Assembly (NCBI GenBank): GCA_016297945.1
Contig: JAEDFR010000081.1
Span: 1-10,564, forward strand
Direction: 5' to 3'
From: Lachnospiraceae bacterium
GTDB taxonomy: Bacteria; Bacillota; Clostridia; Lachnospirales; Lachnospiraceae
DNA length: 10,564 nucleotides
In this document: positions 6,665 through 10,564 of the stretch, piece after piece
How positions within the stretch are numbered: position 1 is the first letter of the stretch
Layout of the letters: the number at the start of each line of letters is the position of its first letter
Notes under the pieces: generated by a model
Seen by the model: only the letters and a program-made list of their open reading frames with translations
Databases searched by the model: none
What the model was told of the DNA's origin: nothing
Position numbers and translations under genes: made by a program

Positions 6665-7250
6665 TGCGTGTCACCTCCTTCCCATCAGTTAGGAAGAATT
6701 CACGCTTTTCTTCTTCTGCCCCCATACATAGAATATCTAGCCAATATCCAACAATAGGTTCTTTATGAAGCAGATAAGCGAATCCATTTGAGATAAATAC
6801 CGCACTGGGATTTTTATCTATGAAATATTCCCTGGCGCTTTCAATTATTTCCTCAGATTCCTTTAATAATTCAATAGTTTCATTAACCCATAAGTTAAAC
6901 TTCTGTTTTACCTTTTCCTTGTAACGGTTCTCAGCTTGAATTCTTGCAAATTCCTTTCGGTCTTCATTAGAAAGCTTGTGATCCGTTTCAATTGGAAGAC
7001 GGAAATCTTCAATTATCTTGTTTGCAGCTTCAATCTGAGATAATCCAAAAGTCTGAGCAACAAATCCAATTGCATCTCCATGAGCTCCACATCCAAAACA
7101 ATGATAGTGTGTTTTATCAACTTTCATACTTGGATGCTTATCGTTATGGAACGGACAACAGGCCATCCCATTTCTTCCAACCTTAAGACCATAATATTCG
7201 GCCACCTGTCTGGCAGAAATATAGGTCTTAACATCTTCAAAAACATTCAA
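6600..7250 (-). CDS. CHC2 zinc-finger primase-like protein
   Basis: 216 residues. The N-terminal DnaG-type zinc-binding domain is clear: Cys32-Pro-Phe-His35, a DKHPS stretch at 37-41, then Cys51-Phe-Gly-Cys54 and GDAIGFV. This is a C-H-C-C zinc ribbon that recognises DNA for priming. The catalytic TOPRIM domain of full primases is not seen; the rest (about 90-216) is charged and helical with no recognised motif. It may act as a DNA-recognition subunit for the VapE-like helicase, whose start lies inside its 3' end. The start is TTG at 7250 behind AGGAGGAG; the nearby ATG is out of frame. It is the first gene of the replication module, after a hairpin and a possible promoter. Confidence 0.85.
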   Translation of the reverse strand: MNVFEDVKTYISARQVAEYYGLKVGRNGMACCPFHNDKHPSMKVDKTHYHCFGCGAHGDAIGFVAQTFGLSQIEAANKIIEDFRLPIETDHKLSNEDRKEFARIQAENRYKEKVKQKFNLWVNETIELLKESEEIIESAREYFIDKNPSAVFISNGFAYLLHKEPIVGYWLDILCMGAEEEKREFFLTDGKEVTRIAANIKRAGEEILGRTGKRAG

Positions 7251-7302
7251 TAAATTTCTCCTCCTGTGTAGATTTTTGTTGTTTGTACCCAGGAGCCTTG
7301 GT

Positions 7303-7333
7303 ATAATAAATGTGTTGTAAATATTGATATCAA
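7303..7333 (-). promoter_or_regulatory. Possible promoter for the replication module
   Basis: On the minus strand, TTGATA (7328..7333) and TATTAT (7303..7308) are separated by 19 bp, longer than ideal; a TTTATT at 17 bp is a weaker alternative. It lies about 55 nt upstream of the primase-like gene and behind hairpins at 7335..7347 and 7354..7384. The spacing makes it tentative. Confidence 0.3.
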
Positions 7334-7353
7334 GGACTCTCTGAGTCTTTCCG

Positions 7354-7384
7354 TAAAATCCTCTGTTACCAGCAGAGGATTTTA
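7354..7384. terminator. Hairpin between MobC-like gene and replication module
   Basis: TAAAATCCTCTG and CAGAGGATTTTA form a perfect 12-bp stem with a 7-nt loop, overlapping the MobC-like stop codon. T residues lie in the stem's distal end rather than in a free tail. It is followed on the minus strand by a second hairpin (GACTC/GAGTC, 7335..7347). It probably attenuates read-through from the int operon or stabilises the RNA. Confidence 0.6.
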
Positions 7385-7675
7385 TCGTTTTATAAGTTCC
7401 AATAGCTCTTGCAGTATTATCTGCAATTCGTCACAATCATCGACATCACCCCTTTCAAGCTGCTCACTAATTTTTTCAAGAACCATTGCAAGTCTGTCAG
7501 ATCTATATCTTCCAGCTACAATTTCCACCCGCTGTCCCAAAATAGAAGAGCGATAATACTCACCTTTTTGAATACCGGCAATTTTAATCCTTGCATCAAC
7601 AATCTGTTTTTCTTCGTCACTGAGCCAAAATGCTATTGTGTTATGACGAAATCGTGCTTTCCTTTCACACGGCAT
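7382..7675 (-). CDS. MobC-like small ribbon-helix-helix protein
   Basis: 97 residues. The segment ITFW-like IAFWLSDEEKQIVDAR followed by IAGIQKGEYYRSSILG matches the pattern of MobC/plasmid-mobilisation accessory proteins: a strand, then two helices with a GxxxxEYYR turn. Such proteins bind near oriT and help the relaxase open it. The C-terminal half is a helical acidic tail. The ATG at 7675 overlaps the integrase stop by 11 nt and follows AAAGGTGA, so it is expressed with xis-int and not with the relaxase. This would tie mobilization to excision. The match is by pattern only, and a DNA-binding role in excision or replication control is also possible. Confidence 0.6.
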   Translation of the reverse strand: MPCERKARFRHNTIAFWLSDEEKQIVDARIKIAGIQKGEYYRSSILGQRVEIVAGRYRSDRLAMVLEKISEQLERGDVDDCDELQIILQELLELIKR

Positions 7676-8744
7676 CTACTTCACCTTTGCTAACCTTTCC
7701 GAGAGAATCTGCAATTCTCATCTGATTTTCCATAGAGGAATGACAGTATGTTTCAATTGTCGTAGTTACCTTTTTATGACCCAATCGTTTTGCAACCTCT
7801 ACAGGACTTATTCCCATTCCTACGAGCATGGTCGCATGACTGTGACGAGTACAATGGACTGTAATCCTTCTTACACCGGAGAGTTCAATTCCACGTTCCA
7901 TTTCATGTTCAAAGAATCGCTTTGTTTTCTCCGGGAAAAGTCTAGAACCGGGTCTAGGTCTATATAAGCATCCAAGGTATTCTTCCAACGCATCTCGAAG
8001 CTCATCGTGAATGGTTATAACTCGTATTGAATTCTCAGTCTTTGGAGTAGATATAATGTCCTTTCCCTTAAGTCTTGTATATCCTTCATCAATTCGGATT
8101 GTTTTATTTTCCAAATCAATATCCTCTACCTTTAAGGCAAGTAATTCTCCAACTCTGATTCCGGTCCAGAATAAAATCTGAAAGCCTATCCATGCCTCAT
8201 GTTTATCTGAAATCGCATCCGCAAACTTATTAAATTCCTCCAGGGTCCAATACGGCTTTTCGTCTGCATCATTCTTTCCCATTGGTCCAGCCTTCTTGCA
8301 GGGATTTGATCTGAGATCATAAAATGTCACCGCATAATTCATCACAGCTGATAATTGGTTATGAATGGATTTGAGATATGTCGGCTTATAACCAAGCTCC
8401 ATCATTTCACATTGCCACTTTCTGATTTTTGCAGCTGTTATTTCATTGATAGGCATATCTCCAAAATAGGGAAGAATCTTAAGCTGAAAGATATATTCTT
8501 TATTCTCAATGGTCGTTTCCTTTAGTCGCTTCTTCATATCTTCCATATAAATCTCCCAAAAATCTTTGAGAGTCATACTTGGATCAGATGCCTGCTGTAA
8601 CAGGAAATGTGCCAACCATTCTTCAGCTTCTTTCTTTGTTCTAAAACCTTTCTTTGAAGATTTTCTCTTTTTTCCAGTCCAATCTGTGTAGCGATACTGG
8701 ATATGCCAGGTTCCATTAGGATCTCTTTTTGCGCTGTTTGCCAT
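7665..8744 (-). CDS. int: Tyrosine recombinase integrase
   Basis: 359 residues. The N-terminal arm-binding domain (about 5-50, GTWHIQYRYTDWTGKKRKSS) is followed by a SAM-like core-binding domain (about 57-150) and the catalytic domain. The catalytic set is complete: Arg197 (TGIRVGE), Lys235 (TPKTENS), His297 and Arg300 (HCTRH), His323 (LGH) and nucleophile Tyr333 (ETYCH). It catalyses integration into guaA and, with the excisionase, excision. The start codon shares one base with the xis stop (TAATG), and GAGGGGGTGA lies upstream. The presence of an arm-binding domain agrees with the GTACCCAA pairs at both ends. The gene is in the class of Tn916-like and phage integrases of Firmicutes. Confidence 0.96.
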   Translation of the reverse strand: MANSAKRDPNGTWHIQYRYTDWTGKKRKSSKKGFRTKKEAEEWLAHFLLQQASDPSMTLKDFWEIYMEDMKKRLKETTIENKEYIFQLKILPYFGDMPINEITAAKIRKWQCEMMELGYKPTYLKSIHNQLSAVMNYAVTFYDLRSNPCKKAGPMGKNDADEKPYWTLEEFNKFADAISDKHEAWIGFQILFWTGIRVGELLALKVEDIDLENKTIRIDEGYTRLKGKDIISTPKTENSIRVITIHDELRDALEEYLGCLYRPRPGSRLFPEKTKRFFEHEMERGIELSGVRRITVHCTRHSHATMLVGMGISPVEVAKRLGHKKVTTTIETYCHSSMENQMRIADSLGKVSKGEVDAV

Positions 8745-8944
8745 TAAGCACTCACCCCCTCTGGATGGGAACCCCCATAATACTTTGCGTCAAAGTATTC
8801 CTTTGGAATCTTTCCGTCTACAACGATGAACCCGGCTTTTTCAAGCTCATTATTCATCTTCTTAATCAAGCTATAGGAAGTTGTTCTTCCAACCCCTACC
8901 ATTTTTGCCACTTCACTGGCTGTGTAATACAATTTTTCAATCAT
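8744..8944 (-). CDS. xis: Excisionase-like MerR/HTH_17-type protein
   Basis: 66 residues. An N-terminal winged helix-turn-helix of the excisionase type, YTASEVAKMVGVGRTTSYSLIKKMNNEL (residues 7-34), is followed by a short wing and a tail. Small size and position directly upstream of int, with stop and start overlapping by one base, support a directionality factor that bends attachment-site DNA. The ribosome binding site is AGGAAAAT upstream of the ATG. Expression should come from the repressed promoter at 9333..9361, after a long leader. Confidence 0.82.
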   Translation of the reverse strand: MIEKLYYTASEVAKMVGVGRTTSYSLIKKMNNELEKAGFIVVDGKIPKEYFDAKYYGGSHPEGVSA

Positions 8945-9325
8945 GTTTTATTTTCCTTTCTTATTAGTTTTGATGTTCGTCTCCAACAACCGACCTGATG
9001 GTAGGATTTCCATCACACATACGTCTTTTTCCGTATCTCCGAGAATTAGTTCCCCCAAGCTTCCCCCATTGCGTGCGGCGGCGGATTTTAACCGCTCAAG
9101 CTGTGGCTAGAAAGGAGTATCAGTTATGGTCTTCATCGCGATTAAAGCTTCCTTTGCTTTATTTTGAAATTCCTCGTTATTCGCTCCGCTTACGCATCAT
9201 CGCGCGAGTTTCGTATCGCTCGTTACCTATGTAGCCGATTGCGTCTTATTCAGTTTTCAAGGTGCTGTCCCTCCGGGTGTTACTCCCGAATGTCTGCGTC
9301 TTACGTACCATTTGATACGCTTTGC
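8945..9325 (-). other. Long structured 5' leader of the xis-int operon
   Basis: About 380 nt lie between the expected transcription start (about 9325) and xis, with no confident gene. On the minus strand it contains small hairpins (CGGG/CCCG around a GTAACA loop, GCGG/CCGC, AAAGC/GCTTT), a segment GCACCTTGAAAACTGAATA, and a GC-richer middle. One reading frame runs to a TAA 3 nt before the xis ATG and is broken by a single TAG at about 9108..9110. On the plus strand a 13-residue ORF (9126..9167) has a good ribosome binding site. The length suggests attenuation or RNA-level control, but no known riboswitch is recognised. Confidence 0.45.
9304..9319. promoter_or_regulatory. Repressor operator, degenerate copy
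   Basis: CGTACC-ATTT-GATACG matches the palindrome consensus CGTATC-N4-GATACG with one mismatch. It lies just downstream of the leftward -10, over the expected transcription start region of xis-int. Confidence 0.6.
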
Positions 9326-9332
9326 ATTATGT

Positions 9333-9361
9333 ATAATAGCGTATCTTTTGATACGTGTCAA
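9333..9361 (-). promoter_or_regulatory. Sigma-A promoter of xis-int with operator in its spacer
   Basis: On the minus strand, a perfect TTGACA (9356..9361) and TATTAT (9333..9338) are separated by exactly 17 bp. The spacer consists of the 16-bp perfect operator palindrome (9340..9355) plus one base, so a bound repressor would exclude RNA polymerase. Transcription runs left into xis, int and the MobC-like gene. Confidence 0.85.
9340..9355. promoter_or_regulatory. Main operator, perfect palindrome
   Basis: CGTATC-TTTT-GATACG has perfect 6-bp arms and fills the spacer of the leftward promoter. It is identical to the copy at 191..206. It is most likely bound by the adjacent XRE-family repressor. 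Confidence 0.75.
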
Positions 9362-9371
9362 TATCTTTCGA

Positions 9372-9400
9372 TTGCAATTTCGTATCATTTGATATAAAAT
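9372..9400 (+). promoter_or_regulatory. Promoter of the XRE repressor gene
   Basis: TTGCAA (9372..9377) and TAAAAT (9395..9400) are separated by 17 bp, about 60 nt before the repressor start. An operator half of the cluster lies in the spacer and another just after the -10, which would allow autoregulation. Confidence 0.6.
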
Positions 9401-9416
9401 GTTCTCAAATGGTACG
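9381..9416. promoter_or_regulatory. Pair of operators at the repressor promoter
   Basis: CGTATCATTTGATATA (9381..9396) and, in the opposite orientation, GTTCTCAAATGGTACG (9401..9416) both resemble the palindrome at 9340..9355 with mismatches in one arm. With the sites at 9304 and 9340 they form a four-site cluster between divergent promoters, as in phage-type switches. Confidence 0.55.
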
Positions 9417-9462
9417 TTATGTGCTTTTTTATACAAAAAATACAGCGATAGGAGCAGTCATC

Positions 9463-10014
9463 ATGACAATAGGAGAGAACATTAGAAGAATCCGTAAAGA
9501 ACGTGGCCTTACACTAAAGCAGCTCGGTGAAGCAGTTGGGGTCAGCGAAGCTTATATTCGTGCCTATGAATCAGGCAGGAGAAATCCAAAGCAAAAAGCT
9601 CTTGAAGCATTAGCAACCGCTCTGTGTGTTAATGTTGAAGCACTCACAGGGGCTGATTTTGATGGCGTAAAAGCCATGCACAGACTCTTCCAAGTCTTCC
9701 GTCAATATAGTGGTGAACTTGTGGAATACACTGATAAGGAAGGCAATGAACAGGTTGCTGTCAGTTTCGGCAGTCTAATGCTCATGCGTTCCTGGTTTGA
9801 ACGATATGAAAAATACCAGAATGAAATAAAAGAATGTGAAAAAATAAAAGATGTAACTGAAAAAGCGAATGCACTACTTCGTGCAGAGGAATCTTTTAAT
9901 CTTTGGATGGATATTTATCCTCAGTCAGAGCCAATGCTTGAATTACTGAAAGCACAAAAATCTCACGACCAGTTTATGGATCATCTTGGGTTAAATCCAA
10001 AGAATCCGGATTAA
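9463..10014 (+). CDS. XRE-family transcriptional repressor
   Basis: 183 residues from the ATG at 9463, which follows ATAGGAG with 8-nt spacing. The frame is open upstream but would run through the promoter. The N-terminal helix-turn-helix domain (residues 2-60) has the classic pattern IRRIRKERGLTLKQLGEAVGVSEAYIRAYESG. The C-terminal two thirds are helical and charged, probably for dimerisation or signal sensing, without a recognisable peptidase motif. It is divergent from xis-int across four operator-like palindromes and therefore most likely keeps the element integrated and controls its own level. It is the only confident rightward gene of the element and ends about 65 nt before the bidirectional terminator. 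Confidence 0.88.
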   Translation: MTIGENIRRIRKERGLTLKQLGEAVGVSEAYIRAYESGRRNPKQKALEALATALCVNVEALTGADFDGVKAMHRLFQVFRQYSGELVEYTDKEGNEQVAVSFGSLMLMRSWFERYEKYQNEIKECEKIKDVTEKANALLRAEESFNLWMDIYPQSEPMLELLKAQKSHDQFMDHLGLNPKNPD

Positions 10015-10048
10015 ATCACCGGGTAAAATTCCCTCAGAATAATCTTTT

Positions 10049-10069
10049 GTACCCAAATTGAACCCAACG
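10049..10069. repeat. Right paired arm-type integrase site
   Basis: Two tandem units, GTACCCAA (10049) and GAACCCAA (10060), match 241..261 at 20 of 21 positions in the same orientation. They lie about 60 bp inside the right core. They are likely arm-type sites bound by the integrase N-terminal domain. Confidence 0.65.
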
Positions 10070-10078
10070 CAAATTAAA

Positions 10079-10120
10079 AAATCCCTACAAACCGCTTAAA
10101 ATCACGGTTTGTAGGGATTT
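10079..10120 (-). terminator. Element-borne terminator serving guaA
   Basis: A perfect 16-bp stem (10079..10094 with 10105..10120) and a 10-nt loop are followed on the minus strand by a long T-run. The stop codon of guaA is just 7 nt away. The hairpin replaces the displaced natural terminator and may also end the repressor transcript from the other side, where the T tail is poor. Confidence 0.88.
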
Positions 10121-10126
10121 GATGTT

Positions 10127-10564
10127 TTATTCCAGTTCAATCGTTCCCGGCGGTTTAGATGTCAGGTCGTAAAATACCCTGTTGACACCCCGGACTTCAT
10201 TGATAATTCGGCTCATGACTGTCTGTAAGGTTTCGAAAGGGATCTGGGCACATTCGGCTGTCATGAAGTCCACCGTGTTTACTGCCCGAAGTGCGACGGC
10301 ATAGTCGTACGTTCTTTCATCTCCCATAACGCCCACAGAACGCATGTTAGTCAAGGCTGCAAAATATTGGTCAGGCAACTTGTCCATGCCACACTTGTCC
10401 ACTTCTTCACGGTAAATATAGTCCGCATCCTGCACGATACGCACCTTGTCTTCCGTAATGTCGCCCACGATACGGACACCAAGTCCCGGCCCCGGGAAAG
10501 GCTGACGGAATACAAGACTTTCAGGAATACCAAGTTCCAGACCTGCTTTTCTCACTTCATCCTT
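10127..10564 (-). CDS. guaA: GMP synthase (glutamine-hydrolysing), C-terminal part
   Basis: The last 145 residues, open to the window edge, so the N-terminal glutaminase and most of the ATP-pyrophosphatase domain lie outside. The visible part is the C-terminal dimerisation domain: FRQPFPGPGLGVRIVGDIT near the start, then RTYDYAVALRAV, then INEVRGVNRVFYDLTSKPPGTIE close to the end. GuaA converts XMP to GMP with ATP and glutamine in purine synthesis. The final residues are IELE, where many bacteria have IEWE. The last codon and stop come from the inserted element, without changing the protein. The base composition is richer in GC than the element, as expected for a chromosomal gene. Confidence 0.97.
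   Translation of the reverse strand, partial: KDEVRKAGLELGIPESLVFRQPFPGPGLGVRIVGDITEDKVRIVQDADYIYREEVDKCGMDKLPDQYFAALTNMRSVGVMGDERTYDYAVALRAVNTVDFMTAECAQIPFETLQTVMSRIINEVRGVNRVFYDLTSKPPGTIELE
10131..10139. repeat. Right attachment-site core inside guaA
   Basis: TCCAGTTCA, the partner of 130..138, covers the last codons of guaA (Glu-Leu-Glu region on the minus strand). The element keeps guaA intact because its own end supplies GAA-TAA. Confidence 0.8.

Larger units (their letters stand above)
130..10139. mobile_element. Integrative mobilizable element inserted in guaA 3' end
   Basis: The segment is bounded by 9-bp direct repeats TCCAGTTCA at 130..138 and 10131..10139. It carries a tyrosine integrase, an excisionase-like protein, an XRE repressor, a MobV relaxase, a MobC-like protein, a primase/helicase pair, ParM/ParR-like partition genes and a sigma/anti-sigma pair. 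No conjugation ATPase, coupling protein or type IV secretion gene is present, so it should be mobilizable rather than self-transmissible. Almost all genes lie on the minus strand and only the repressor is on the plus strand. The 3' end of guaA is a known integration hotspot for islands in many bacteria. The boundaries are supported by the repeats, by the reconstruction of guaA on excision, and by paired arm-type sites just inside each end. Confidence 0.88.

Noticed and set aside
7285..7291. Single GTACCCA near the replication module as a third arm-type site
   Set aside because: Only one short unit, not paired and far from either end; chance is likely.
8998..9397. Plus-strand open frames in the xis leader (78 and 77 codons)
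   Set aside because: No ribosome binding site at their starts, odd composition, and the second runs through promoters and operators; treated as noncoding leader.
9355..9462. Longer XRE repressor start upstream of 9463
   Set aside because: The extension covers the repressor promoter and operators; the ATG at 9463 has a well-placed ATAGGAG and starts the canonical helix-turn-helix.
1..10564. tRNA, rRNA, antibiotic-resistance or restriction genes as cargo
   Set aside because: None could be recognised on either strand; the only apparent cargo is the sigma/anti-sigma pair.

Overview
The window reads as a complete integrative mobilizable element of about 10 kb (roughly 130..10139) inserted into the 3' end of a chromosomal guaA gene. 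The host looks like a low-to-mid GC anaerobic Firmicute, most likely a gut clostridium of the Lachnospiraceae type. This rests on the strong AGGAGG-type ribosome binding sites, the frequent TTG starts and the protein families present (a MobV relaxase, a ParM/StbA-type actin, and a clostridial-style sigma/anti-sigma pair). The genus cannot be fixed from this sequence.

Chromosomal parts: at the right edge, 10127..10564 (minus strand) is the C-terminal third of GMP synthase. At the left edge, 1..129 is the original downstream flank of guaA with its old terminator hairpin. A 9-bp direct repeat (TCCAGTTCA) occurs at 130..138 and 10131..10139. Joining the flanks across it gives an intact guaA ending ...Glu-Leu-Glu-stop, so the left flank really is the displaced guaA downstream region. 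The element brings its own last codon, stop and terminator for guaA.

Element layout, read on the minus strand from the right: excisionase-like protein and tyrosine integrase (8744..8944, 7665..8744), a small MobC/ribbon-helix-helix-like protein (7382..7675), a zinc-finger primase-like protein and a VapE-type helicase (6600..7250, 5300..6664), an ATGACA repeat cluster (5124..5281), a ParM-like actin and a ParR-like partner (4159..5088, 3786..4142), a hairpin-rich oriT candidate (3500..3800), a MobV/Pre relaxase (2150..3472), two terminators, and an ECF sigma factor with a membrane-anchored anti-sigma-like protein as cargo (1245..1799, 406..1242). The only confident rightward gene is an XRE-family repressor (9463..10014), divergent from the xis-int operon.

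How it may work together (inference): the XRE protein binds a cluster of CGTATC-N4-GATACG palindromes between the divergent promoters. One palindrome fills the 17-bp spacer of the leftward promoter. Relief of repression would express Xis and Int, which act on the terminal cores and on paired GTACCCAA arm-type sites at both ends. The excised circle could then replicate with the primase/helicase, be kept by ParM/ParR acting on the ATGACA cluster, and be nicked by the relaxase and carried by another element's conjugation machinery, since none is encoded here. An identical operator copy near the left end, and a 12-bp match to the operator in the oriT candidate, suggest the repressor's reach may extend beyond its own promoter.
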